Below, one piece after another: positions 24,090-35,743 of a stretch of DNA of 64,000 nucleotides; the stretch's first letter is position 1, and the number at the start of each line of letters is the position of its first letter. Under the pieces are notes generated by a model that was not told the origin of the DNA, searched no databases, and worked only from the letters and a program-made list of their open reading frames with translations. The DNA is from Molossus alvarezi (lineage: Eukaryota; Chordata; Mammalia; Chiroptera; Molossidae), in contig CM073898.1 in assembly GCA_037176705.1 (NCBI GenBank), forward strand, positions 34,723,488 to 34,787,487. Direction: 5' to 3'. Position numbers and translations under genes: made by a program.

Positions 24090-24215
24090 GATTCATTCAT
24101 TTATTCATTCAGTGAACAATGAAACTCCTACTATGCACCAAGAACTAGGTAAACAGTTACAAACAAGAAAGGTAAGTAGTTGACCTCTTAGAATTTACAT
24201 TATAATCAATCAAAA
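24090..24215 (-). repeat. LINE-2 3' end
   Basis: Inverted L2 tail: attcattcatttattcattc, aactcctactatgcaccaag, aactaggtaaacagttacaa and acctcttagaatttacatta. Confidence 0.65.
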
Positions 24216-25634
24216 AGGCTCTTATTTTTTATCACTGTCCCTATTATTAAGTCTTCACCCATGTATTTTTCATTTGAATATTGTTTTGTATTGGTTAATC
24301 CATGGAATGGAATGTGTTGTACTCTTGAAAGTATTACTCTTTTGGAGATCTTCAGTGCTGTGACTGACTCCTTTCTCACTGTGGTGTATGCTGTGATGGA
24401 GATAATTACAAAGCCCTTTGATAAGGTACCTGCTTGGGATCCAATCTGTAAAGAAATCCTGCATTTTCTTATCACCGTGACCTTCTCTGCAATGGTCACC
24501 CAAGAGAATGAGTTAACTGTTCCATGTCCAATAAAGTGTTACTTTCAGTTTCACTGGTTTTCTTTTGTGTCATTTTCCTAGCCTTTATCATCATATTATC
24601 AGGAAAGAAGGGCCCTGTAAATATTCCCGAGGGTTTGTTTTTATTTTTTTTCCAATACAACTATGTATACTAGCCTGGATCTATTTATCATTCCAGTGTA
24701 TGAGTGTGGCTAGGCAATTTTATTGGCTTTATAAGCTCTGATGTTAAAGATTATGGTAGGGACGAATCTTTTCTGACCTCTTGAATTGTTGGTCTGGTAC
24801 TCAGAGTTACAGAGTTCTGTTTTGGTAAGGCTTAGTTTTATCTTGATGTGCTGCTATACCGTAGCACCACAAAGTGAGTTGATATAATTTCAGGAAAAAA
24901 GGTAAAAACATATGACAATTCATTTAAACTCTGCAATCAATACACTGGTTTAGTAAGAGGCCTCATGTTTGAAAGAATTTACAATATGTATTACAAATAT
25001 TAAAATATGCGCTACTGCTTCCATTTCTTAGAATCTACAGAACCCAGGAACCCATTAGACCAAATGGCCTTAAGGTTTCTTCTGGTACCAAATAGCAACA
25101 CAATAGAAAAGTTCAAAAACTGAGCCCCAATTTCAACACATGGCGAAATGCTGGAGCACAAAATAAATAGCATGCCTTAACTCTGAGTGAGATCAAGCAA
25201 ACCCTCTTCAAGGAGAGATCACCACTTGTGTACTAGCTTCAGTGAATGCCTGCCAATGGAGGAGATGAAGAGTGGTATAATAATGCAATGCCAGGGCCAC
25301 ATAGGTAAATTGGGAAGGGTTATATGCATTTAAATCTTGAGTAGGAACTTAAAGAAAATAAGCAATGTGGATAAACTTGTAAGAGGGTGATCCAATTATG
25401 GCAGCAGTAAAATACTAACATTCTCATTAATAGGCATACTAAACAGCTTGTGCTTGGAAAAAGAAACAAAAAACAGGAAGTGAAAATGTTGAGATGGGGT
25501 TACATCAAAACAGAAATGATGTTGAATTATTGATCAGAATATTTAGATTTAAGAAGAAACCATGATCAGTGGTTTAGCAAGAGTAACAACCTAAAAACAC
25601 TACTTAAGGACAAATAATTACCAAGGAATTGGCA
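24216..25634. other. Intronic sequence; unexplained double open frame at 24206-24581
   Basis: A plus frame of 106 codons and a minus frame of 97 codons overlap across 24206-24581. Neither shows a family signature, and no transposon ends are visible. Overlap on both strands argues for chance or a decayed unknown repeat. The rest is unassigned. Confidence 0.45.
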
Positions 25635-25705
25635 CATGGATGTTAAACAACTTGTCCAGTGTCATACAGTTGATAAGCAAGCAGTAAAGCCTATGGGTTT
25701 CTGCC
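25635..25705 (-). repeat. MIR fragment
   Basis: Inverted MIR core: aacaacttgtccagtgtcat, acagttgataagcaagcagt, aaagcctatgggtttctgcc. Confidence 0.6.
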
Positions 25706-26440
25706 CTAGTTCCTGACACAAAGCTCCTAAAACCCTCAAATTTCCTAAGTGATAGAGACCTAGAAACATCTTTTGTTCTGATACTCGGTCTTGGACCCTG
25801 GTTTCCAACACACAGCTCTTAATCTTGTGGAATTTCCTGGGTGACAGGCGTGGTTTCTGTTCTAGTGAGGTGGTACTGGTGGGCTATGGGATGAAAGCTG
25901 ATCATTAGAAAGACTAAACTGTACTTAGATGCTTGGATTTCCATCTCCATTCCACATTCTCCAGGGAGGGGGGAGGGGCTTGAAATGGACTTAATGATCG
26001 ATTATGCCTCTGTGATAAATACAGCCTCCATAAAAACTCAAAAGTACGAGTTTGGAGAGCTTCCAGGTTGGTAACCCAGGAGGATGATGTACCAAACTCC
26101 ACGGGGAACAGAATGTCCCGCACTCAGGACCCACCCAGACCTCACCCTATGTATCTCTTCATCTGACTGTTCATCTGTAGCCTTTACCACATCCTGAGAA
26201 TGTAATCCAAGAGGGAAGGGTAATGGGAACCTCCGAGTTGTACCCAAGTTGGGTAGACATTGTGGGTAACCTGGCACCTACTACTCGTGATAGGCTTCTG
26301 AGGTGGTGGAGCAGTCTTAGGAAACAAAGTCCTTAACTGTCAGATATAACTATCTCCAGGTGAACAGTGTCAGAATTGAGTTAAAATGCAGAACACCCAG
26401 CTAGTGTCACAGACTTGTTTGGTGTTGGAAAAAGCACAGA
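25706..26440 (+). mobile_element. ERVL-type solo LTR
   Basis: Starts ctagttcctgacacaaagct. It includes gatagagacctagaaacatc, tggaatttcctgggtgacag, ggagaggcttgaaatgg-like, cataaaaactcaaaagtacg, gtttggagagcttccaggtt, ggtaacc, cctcaccctatgtatctctt, and gatataactatctccaggtg. It ends agctagtgtcacagacttgt then ttggtgttggaaaaagc. The LTR at 39590 has the same order, so they are copies of one family. I cannot assign the family name reliably. No gag/pol internal sequence is adjacent. Confidence 0.75.
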
Positions 26441-26559
26441 GGAGGAAAACTGAGGTTTTCTTTATAGGACAATATCTCTCTAGTTCAGGATGATGGATTT
26501 ATTCTTAACAAAACAAGCTAGGAGTTAAATTTCATTAAATTTTTTTCATTGGCTACCTT

Positions 26560-26695
26560 TTGATAGATGAGACACACGAATATTAACTTGCCCAAATGTC
26601 ACACCGTTAATAAGCATGCAGTAAAGCCTGGCTGTGAACTCCAGCCACTTGAATCCAGGGCCTGGCTACTTAACCACTATTCTCTGTCACTTTTC
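26560..26695 (-). repeat. MIR SINE
   Basis: Inverted MIR: gatagatgagacacacgaat, aacttgcccaaatgtcacac, taagcatgcagtaaagcctg, tgaactccagccacttgaat, ccagggcctggctacttaac then cactattctctgtc. Confidence 0.75.
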
Positions 26696-27684
26696 CATAA
26701 TCTTTCTAGACAAGAATCTAGCATAAAGCCCTATTAAAAAGCATCACCCCATGTAAGAGTCTTCATTTTAGTTTAAATATTCATAATGACTAGACTTCTT
26801 TATTTTAGGTAATGATATCATAGCTGATGCAGTCAAGACTTCTGTCTCTTGTTTTGCAGTTTATCCAGTGCCTGGCTTTCTAGTCTAATGCTATTTCAGT
26901 GATGTGCTCTACATGTTAAAGAGATTTTGTTGTAGCTGACCTTAAGTTGACATCGGAGCAGCTATTATCTGTGCCTTTCTCTTCATTTCTTCCAGGCTTT
27001 GGCTGTGGAGGGAGAATAGAGGCCCTTGCTTTTCTGCATCTATTTATAAAAATGCAATTATTAGAGCATATCTTGTACTTCCCAAGTGTTGCTAGACTGT
27101 ACAATAATCTTAACTGTCCTAGCAAGAGGGGCCAATCCACCTGCACACCTTCTGATCAGAGCTGCTCTATTATCCTTTAATGGTGTGTGGAGAGAAGGGG
27201 AAAGAAGGCTAGGAGGGAAGAAGGATCTGACCTTTCTTTGATGTGGAAGTTTTGCAATCATACAGTGAGAACTCCTCTGAGCTAGTCTCCCTTTAGGCAG
27301 GCAGGGGGCTGTGGCTAAAATAAGGAGAAAGAAATGGGAATAACTTAGAGATGATAATAAATGGTCCAAGGCTCTCCTCTGCTGAAAGGTAAACAGGGAT
27401 TGTTGCTAAGGAAAAAAGCTCTGGGCTAGTTAAAAGAGAGCCTGGCCCTATGTGTGTGTGCACAGTTCTCCCACCTGTATAATACCTAGGAAAGGTCCTT
27501 TTTTATGATAAGGTTCCATGAATCAGTAATAATAAATGAAGAATAAAGATGTATTGGCAGGGTTCCTTTACTATTTTAAACCATTAAAAATCAAAGAAAG
27601 GTAGCAGGCGAGAGAGACAAAAAAGAGAAACCTAGATTGATATGACCCAAAACACACTGATTATCCAAAACATATTTTTTTTTA
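26696..27684. other. Intronic sequence with no recognised feature
   Basis: Overlapping open frames on both strands at 26916-27369 (76-102 codons) show no domain and no splice context. Unassigned. Confidence 0.45.
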
Positions 27685-27865
27685 ACCCCAGAAACACCTG
27701 CCTATGAAACCTCAGACTTAACCTAAGACTCTGCTTTCTCACCTGTAAAATGGAATAACATGATCTCTCTTGCAGGATTTTGTGAGACTGAAATCTCTAA
27801 GCAGACAATATTTCCAACATTATGTGGCACAATACAGGCCGTCAATGGATACCCATTGGTTAAAT
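27685..27865 (+). repeat. MIR SINE
   Basis: Blocks gactctgctttctcacctgt, aaaatggaataacatgatct, cttgcaggattttgtgagac, and gtggcacaatacaggccgtc then aatgg are the 3' two thirds of MIR. Confidence 0.75.
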
Positions 27866-29248
27866 GGGTACCTAAAGTTCCAGTGAAAATGCAACAGTGT
27901 ACTCTAGTTTAGTTCTCTTTCCCTCCCCGGAGTTGTACTGAACATGGAAAAAAGTGAGGATCATTTGTATTTTAAAGAGACCCCTGGCCTGAACAGAAAG
28001 TAAAGACGAATGCCAAAGGACCGAGGGAACCAAACAGATGAAGCTCAGAAACTTGGGACACCAATAATGGGGACCAAGAGGACAAGTATGAGCCTTAAGG
28101 AAAGTCCAAGGGTTTAAATATTACTCAAGGAAGGCCGGATGCCTTTTCCCACCACCTGCGGGGTTTTTCTTTGAGTTCCAGTCAACTAATCTTGAAGTGA
28201 CAGAAGGGAGTCAAACAGGGTGACCGGCTTACATTTTGCCAGTGGTAGGGATGGAGCAGGGTGAAGAGGTGGGGCTATATGTACTTAGAGAGACTACACT
28301 CCTGTACTACCCCCGCCGATTGGCAGGGCATAAACGTACATCACTAAGACAGCCCGGAACTGATGAATGAGACTGAATAAGCCCAGCCAACCTTCCACCT
28401 TTCAGACTATTTCCATTTGTCATTTCCTCAAGCTTTGGAGATAGAGAATCTGTCTCAGTTCCAGAGTTTGAGGCGTAATTCTGGAAACTGACATTTGATC
28501 AGCATTTTATGCAGAATAATTGGGAGAACTTTTAGGCCTGCTGTATAATAATCCTTCCCTGCCGTGTGCAGAGTGCTTTGGGCCCCTCTGGATGATGGAT
28601 GTGATGCGAATGGGAAGCATTATTATTATTTATGCTTTATAATGTGTCAACTCTATGTCCTCTGCCACAACAGACACTTCTTTCAAATGTGCAGCAACAG
28701 CCCCCAAGTGATGCATTGTCAAATATTTTTGAAATGAAAAAGCAAAATTAACCACAAACTGCCCCCTTGTCTCATTGAAAATAGCACTGCAGCACTACCA
28801 GGGAAAATCAATGTTAAATAATAAAAGCTGCAACAAAATAAAAACCTAAAAAATTGGAATGAGCCCTGGGTTTGGAAGAAGTATACTTTTGTAGATCTCA
28901 ACAATGGTAATTTTGTTTTCCAATTAAAGTCTAACAGTGAAAGAATAAACCATCACCCAGAGTCTCCTCAAGCATTTTGCTTTACTCAATAAGAAGTCAA
29001 GCTTTTGCTAGGGCCGTTCCCCTGGATAAAGATTTGAGAAGCAAAGGCACAGGAAACTTTCTTTTTCTCTTTGCATGATCCAAAGCCAGTTATCTTCTGA
29101 TGACTCATTATTTCATAAAGATCTTTAAGGTTGAAAAGCATATATTTAAGGATATAGTGGAAAACAAGTAAAAAATAGATTTCAGTTTTTTTGTGGGGGT
29201 AAAATTCTTCTGCAACATCAGGGATTTTCTGAGAGCTGTGGTTTGGCT
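27866..29248. other. Intronic sequence with no recognised feature
   Basis: Somewhat GC-richer at 28000-28450, AT-rich beyond. I see no repeat or coding evidence. Confidence 0.5.
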
Positions 29249-29256
29249 CCTTCGAC

Positions 29257-29779
29257 CAGCAATTTTCGACCTTTGGCACACATAAACCAATTTCTAAATT
29301 TCTGTGGCACATCAAAAAATATATTATCATTTGCCGATCTGACCCAAAAATAGGTATAATTTTGATTCATTCACACCAGACAGCTATTGTTGTGTTGGTT
29401 GTTGCCTTTTTTTAAAATGTGACAATCTAAGGGAAAGAGTTCAGTGCCCTCACTAAATAGTCAGGTATTTCATGTTTTATTTATTTTTTATTTATTTATT
29501 TTAATCTTTACCTGAGGACTTTTTTTTGCATATATCTTCAGATAGAGGGGGAGGGAGAGAGGGGGGAAGAGAGAGAGAGAGAAACATCAATGTAAGAGAG
29601 ACACATCGACAGGTTGCCATCCACACAACCCCAACCAGGGCCAGGGACAAACCGCAACTGAATGACCTTAGCAGGTCCACAGGTCAACGCTCTAACCACT
29701 GGGCAAAACCGGCCAGGGTGGTATTTCATGTTTTAAAAATTCTTGTGAACACGCCAGTGTGCCTCCTGTGGCCCACCTG
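29257..29779 (+). mobile_element. hAT-like DNA element interrupted by a SINE
   Basis: The left end cagcaattttcgacctttgg is followed by cacaca and tttctgtggcacatcaaaaa. The right part resumes after the SINE with ttaaaaattcttgtgaacac, gccagtgtgcctcctgtggc and ccacctg. Near-identical 8-bp flanks, ccttcgac at 29249-29256 and ccttagac at 29780-29787, fit a hAT duplication with one change. Left GGCACAC and right GTGTGCC form part of decayed inverted ends. Non-autonomous; about 283 bases without the SINE. Confidence 0.6.
29480..29719 (-). mobile_element. Bat SINE, young subfamily, nested, B box deleted
   Basis: Same subfamily as 31817 and 35744 and flanked by a perfect 16-bp duplication, ggtatttcatgtttta (29464-29479 and 29720-29735), lying inside the hAT-like element. 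Compared with its relatives it lacks about 35 bases that carry the pol III B box (plus-strand ggaaccgaaccc is missing between ccttagc and aggtccacagg). It can no longer be normally transcribed by pol III. Confidence 0.92.
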
Positions 29780-30553
29780 CCTTAGACCATTTAGTTTCCA
29801 TTAGAAACAGGTCACATCAATTCTCAGCAACTCTGTCCAGAACCCTGTTTAATTAGTGTGACTCTTAGATTCTGTATTAGGATATGATGATATATTAAGA
29901 CAGAAAGATGTCAATTTAAATGTGACAGGTAATTGACTCTATTTGGCAAATTATCCGGAATGCAATTTTGATGCTTTCTCTGGCAGTAGGAGTGATCCAA
30001 GGGCCTACTTTGGACTGAGAAACATAACATGTTGAGTCTGGGAGACTCTAGAACAATAAAATAACATTTTCTTATTAACTCACTAGTCACAATGTCATTC
30101 CCATAAAGTGCCTCTGGCATATAAGGTTGGACTTTTCCCAGATAATCTTTTATGGGGCTGGTTTATTTTTCTTTGTCTCTACAGTAATGAGCTATATATT
30201 CAGGAAAACAGAGTATTTCAATGCCTGTCAAATTACCAAGGCTTACTTTTCTCCTGTTCAAAGAGCAAACAACAACCTCTGATAATATGAGGGGAAACTG
30301 GAATATTAAGTAAAAGGGTCATGGAAATAAATGTGAAAGCGGCAATGGACCCATTCCAACTATGACTTCATGACAAAATGCTCTGACTTCAGCATTTCAT
30401 TACTAGCCATCTCTTGATTTTTTGCATTATTGTCATACCTTTTTATATCTTCTGAGTTCTTTCATCTTTGGGGGGAAAAAGATTAAAATCTATGTAATAT
30501 ATGTAATATTTTCTATAGTTGTAGGGTATTTCATGTTAAAATTCAGAGACTGC

Positions 30554-30590
30554 TGCCCTGGTCAGTGTGGCTCAGCTGGTTAAAGCTTCA
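30554..30590 (+). mobile_element. 5' head fragment of a bat SINE
   Basis: Only the tRNA-like head remains: gccctggtcagtgtggctca then gctggttaaagc. The rest of the element is absent, so it is a truncated relic. Confidence 0.7.
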
Positions 30591-31009
30591 GTTTCAATAA
30601 GGCAGTATAAGAAGAGGAATGAGCACAGGAAATACTCTTTTATATTGATCTCAGCATCCTGAGTCTCAGTGTGGGTGAAGAGAAAAAAAAATCAGGAAAA
30701 GAGTGAGTTGGCAGGGTTGAAAATATAGGAATAATATTACTGGACATATTTAATGGGTAAATACAGATGAGAGAATAGGCACAAGGTCAGGCAGCAAGCA
30801 AACTGAGCTTCCTCTGCTTTGCAAATCCTTCCAAAACATAACCTCATCTGTGCGTTCCTCATCCCCAGTGTACAGTTTGATTACTCATCCTACTAGTTTG
30901 CATACTGAGAGATTTAGCTTTTTTCAGAGTTGTCTTTAAAGTCATTCCCAGGTTAGCACTTATTATTTGGGTTTTCCTGTTTTAGTTTTAGTATGGTCTT
31001 GCTAACAAG

Positions 31010-31105
31010 TTTCAAAACTGTTTGAGGACAGGAATATGCCTTTTCTGTGCTTGTTTTATATCCTTCCTTGAATCCTTAGCCTTTAAGACACAGGTCTTGA
31101 TTGAT
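31010..31105 (+). repeat. LINE-2 3' end fragment
   Basis: Decayed L2 terminal pattern: gtttgaggacaggaatatgc, cttttctgtgcttgttttat, atccttagcctttaagacac. Confidence 0.4.
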
Positions 31106-31816
31106 TATAGCAATGTAGTTTCAGAGCCTGTGCAACATTCTTGAAGGCCAAGTTTACCATTTTAAGCATGTGTGTGTATATATTATTTAAATACAATGCA
31201 AAAGGGGATGTCCTCATTTCATACTCAAAACTCAAGTGGCTGAGGTATCAAATTACTTGTAATTTCAATTTATGGAACAAAAGAAAAACAATGTCATGCA
31301 TATTTTATAATCAAAGAATGATTGTGCATCATTTTTTATTAGAAGCATTTATAAATACAGGTTTTTCTTTTTCTTAAATGGTTTAATTGTTGTAGTCATT
31401 TTAATTAAACTGTTTTAACACCATAATCTAATGGAATTTTTACAGTTTCATTTTTTTAATCCTAAAACTCTAACCGTATATAGGAAGTGTACTTATGACA
31501 CATTCTTGATAAGAAAATGCAAATTTTTCCAAACATAATTATTTCATCTGTAAACACTTCACCCACCTGGAAATTTTCCCCAAGAAGACTTATTCTCCGA
31601 GTATTAACCTTTTGCAGGTTCACTCTCTAAAGAATTAAATATACATCATATATGAGCCAGTGATAGAAATCTATATGCAATTATATTACTTATATAATAA
31701 TTCCATATAGATTTCAAACAATCAGAATGCCCTATTTCACTTCTCAGCAGTTCTATCAGATTTTAATAGATTTGGGATGAACAGTATTTAATGCCTGCTT
31801 AAGCATACCAATTTTT

Positions 31817-32053
31817 TTTATCCTCACCCAAGGACATTTTTTCATTTTTTGTTCATATAGAGCAGGAGGGAGAGAAAGGAAAAGAGAGAGAAACATCGAC
31901 GTGAAAGGTACACATCGAGTGGCCGCCACCCTCATGACCAACCAGGGCCGGGGACAAACCGCAACCGAAGTACATGCCCTTAGCGGGAACCGAACCCGGG
32001 TCTCTCTGGACCGCAGGCTGACGCTCTAACTGCTGAGCCAAACCGGCCAGGGT
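31817..32053 (-). mobile_element. Bat SINE, young subfamily, perfect 18-bp duplication
   Basis: Flanked by the exact 18-mer ttaagcataccaattttt (31799-31816 and 32054-32071). Full-length with A box (TGGCTCAGCAG on the minus strand), B box (GGGTTCGGTTCCC), CT-rich body and tail hairpin. The minus frame AQQLERQPAVQRDPGSVPAK is the same SINE-derived frame as in 15506 and 35744. Confidence 0.96.
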
Positions 32054-32410
32054 TTAAGCATACCAATTTTTAAAAGAAAAATAAATATGAGCTGTTTTTT
32101 AAAAATCTATTTATGTTATGTTTTATATATGTATTTTTACTATTTTATGCATATTAAATTACAATGGAAAGATCATTAAATCCCTACCAAAATCCCTCCT
32201 GCCTGCCCCATTCTTTCCTATTCCCACTTGAATAACTATAAATGATACTTTTCAAATTTTTCAGAAGAAAAAATAATGCATTCAATCTGATTTCAGGAAA
32301 GCATTTCTTATGCTAAGCCAGTTAAGTTAGTGATTATAAAATATATTACATTAAAATTTTCAATCATAGGTTGGAGGTTAAAAAGCGCAACACAATTTAA
32401 GCCTTTTCTT

Positions 32411-32624
32411 CTTTTAAAAATTTTTTTCTTTATTTATTTTAGAGAGAGAGGAAGGGTAGAGGGAGAGCTAGAAACATCAATGAGAAAATTGATTGGCCAC
32501 CTCCTGCAACCCCCTCACAGGGGATCTGGCCCACAACCTGGGCATGTGCCTGAACTGGAATCAAACCTGCGACCTCTTGGTGCATGGGTCGACTGGTTCA
32601 ACCACTGAGCCACACTGGCTGGGC
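32411..32624 (-). mobile_element. Bat VES-like SINE, older subfamily
   Basis: Head gcccagccagtgtggctcag on the minus strand; plus-strand body aacctgggcatgtgcctgaa and aacctgcgacctcttggtgc. Perfect 12-bp duplication aagccttttctt at 32399-32410 and 32625-32636. The tail lacks the 'tcctcaccc' hairpin of the young subfamily. Confidence 0.93.
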
Positions 32625-32636
32625 AAGCCTTTTCTT

Positions 32637-34964
32637 AATTAATAATAGATATTGATGTCAACTTGTGTCTGGCAGATCTATCAACCTTTTGCAAAGGGCT
32701 GAGCGCCAATAAGCGTTTAAGAAGTGGGAGAAAATATAGTCATCTACTAAGATCTAAACAATGCACAAATACTACTGGAGTTTTTAGCATATTTTCCCCC
32801 TCTTGTTTAAGGACCAAGTTGCTTAGGCATGTCTACTTCCCATGTCTATGAAGATGATAGAACTTGACTATATCACATGTATAGAATGTGGGCAAGCTGC
32901 TAGCATAGCAGTATGGAAAGGCATTTTGGTTGGAAATATGCATTGACACAAGTCACAAGATCAAATGTAAACAAAGACAGGCAGTAAACATATAGACAAT
33001 TTTCTTGGACAGAAGATCATCTTTTCTTTTTTTGATATCTCGTATGGAATACAGCTAGTGTTTCCTGTTTGGAAAAATTACAGCAATTTTTCCAGAAACA
33101 AATTATTAGAGACTCAAATATTGGTATTTATTTCAATAAAAGAGCCAAAGACATTAGCTAAAATCAAAAGAATCGTTCAGTGCTACTTTCCTAGACGTTA
33201 TAATACCTAAAATGTGTTTAATAATCAAAACATTTTGAAAGACTTTAAAATTATACTCTGCAGTCATCTTTAACACATACTTTGCTAAATCAACTGTTCA
33301 AGAATCTTCTCTCTCTCTCTCTTTTTTTATCACCCTGCATAAAAGACAATTCAAACACCATGACTACAAAACAAATGCTGACAGGCAATAGAAAAATACA
33401 TGTAATTTTTCTTATTATTTCAAGCTTTCATACTGTTAGAAAAAAAATAGCGTATCTTAGTGCTTTCTAATTTTAAAAGCATATTAACTCTTGCACTTAA
33501 TGATTTGATACATAGAATGATACTAGCTTTTCTAACACAATTAACTCCCCAACACAAGAATCTGTTCTCCCCAACATAACAAAAATAAAATATGTAAATT
33601 ATTTAGAAAAACACAGGATTACCCTTAGTATCAACCCAAAGTTCTTGTGAAAAAAAAATTTAAAGGGCTTGTACAAAATCTCAGAATTTGGATATAAATC
33701 TGGAATTTAATCAGATTGTAACCAGATTGCAGATTAGAGAATAGAATACAGTTCCTTCACTAAAACTTTAGAATATAATAAAGATGGTATAAAACAATTT
33801 CAAATTCTATTTTTTTTAAAAAGTAGATGTGTTATATTTAGTTGTGCTCTACATTTTCATTTTACTATTTTTAAAAACAATCTGTGATGAATAGTCACTG
33901 AAAGGTCAAGGAATGAAAACATTAGATTTTTACTCAGTGACCTGTAAATGTATTGGTTGTCAGAATCTCTTATATGGTAGGCGGAAATAAAGTTTCCATA
34001 GCAACCAATTCCAACCTTAGTTAATACTAGTATTCAGTATCTATGTATATTCCCAATTTTTGTTGAAATCAAGTAGCACTACATCATTCCATTGTTTTCC
34101 AAACGACTGTGTGTTCTTCTCCCCTCGCTGATAACCAGGGAAGGAACAAGAATACATTGAGGAGAATGATTTGCAGCAGGTGCTAGGGCTAGAACCCATA
34201 AGGAAAAACATAAGTCATAGCCAAGACTTACTCTTATCCTTTTTGGGAAACATGTCACACTACTTTACCTGGCTTGGTAAGTCTGCATGCTGCTTTCTTC
34301 TAAATGAGATTTTGATTCTGAATTATCATATGTGGTAAGCCTTTTCACCTTCATCACTTATATATTTCAAAGCCATTTCAAAACATGTGTTGTAAGTTAT
34401 AAGGAGACATCGGTGGAATACTGTTGCCCTGGCACTAAGTTTCACTAAAAATGAACCTAAGTACATGAAGGGGGCTGATGTCAATTTTTTTTTTTTTGTG
34501 AAAATTCATCGTGTTTTCTCCTGTAAAATATGTTCAACCTAGTGACCAATGACAGGCTTATGATGAAATTCTGGAACTGGTTTTTACTTGCTTTGCATAA
34601 AAGGTTAACACAAGTCTTCATGGGTGTTTAGCATCACATTCAAAAGTGAGAAAGGCAAAGGCAAAGCTAATGGATTAACCTTTTAAAAGGCAGTTCAGTG
34701 GGATAATTGCTATAGCAGCATTTACTTCAGGGTCAAATTTGTTTATATGGATGGTTTCTCTTGGATCTTATTTAAGAAAATTTAAATATTCAAGTACAAA
34801 AATCATGGTGGGATGAATGGGGTGGATGATTATATTGCATACCATACAGAGAGTCTCAAGTATAATTTTTAGAAAAGTAAAGTTGCCCTCTCATACATAA
34901 TTTTAATATAAACTAGGTCATATATATCTTCTAGAAATATTAGAGACAATAGTAACAGCATCTG
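32637..34964. other. Intronic sequence with no recognised feature
   Basis: AT-rich and unique-looking, with only short CT and A runs (33308, 34483). A 34080-34200 stretch and a 35100-35205 stretch look alike (see findings). Confidence 0.5.
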
Positions 34965-35065
34965 ACATTATGCTGAACACTTTATATTTGTTATTGCATA
35001 TAATCATCACAGCACTCCGGGAATTAGGTGCTATTATTCTCATTTTACAATCGAAGCTAGGTCTC
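34965..35065 (-). repeat. MIR fragment
   Basis: Inverted MIR 3' half: tatgctgaacactttatatt, gcatataatcatcacagcac, gggaattaggtgctattatt, ctcattttacaatcgaag. Confidence 0.7.
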
Positions 35066-35743
35066 TGCATATATTGCTAGTTCTTGATTAAATCAAGCAG
35101 TAATCCATTATTCTGTTGTTTTTCAGGGGACTGTGTGTCCTCCCTTCTTCACCGATAGGGAAGAAACAAGGATACAATGAGGAAGTGATTTGTAGTAGGT
35201 GCTGAGGCTTGCTTGATACATGTACATACACATGTGAGAGGGGTTAAATAAGGTGTCATATTCCACTGCAGATCAGATAAGGAACTGAAACTGTGAACTC
35301 AGGTCTAATCAAGATCTTAGGCCTTGAGTACTCAGGTATAATACTTATTAATATGAGACATTGGGTTTGTCTTGAGTGCTTTCTGAAATATCTTACATCC
35401 AGAAGTATCTTAAGGTTAAACACAAGAGAAAAAAAAAAGAATTTTCTTTGGTCTTATGCCCTTCTTTCTCTGAATACATCTCAACACCTTATATTTGTGA
35501 GAAACTAACAGCATATGTGCTATCTTATAGAATAATATTTAAGTTGCCTTTGAAGTGGGGAAGATAAGGCTTCTTCTTAATTACAGCTATAGGAAGGAGT
35601 TAAACTCTCAGTTCAGAGAATCAGGTTCTGGTCCTGTTTTGCAAGAAGCTTTGCCACCATCGTCAGATGTTTCCTTCTTTAGGTTACTCAAACATAAAAT
35701 GAGGATTCTGGACTAGCGGATGAATGAGACTCAAAGTTGTTTT

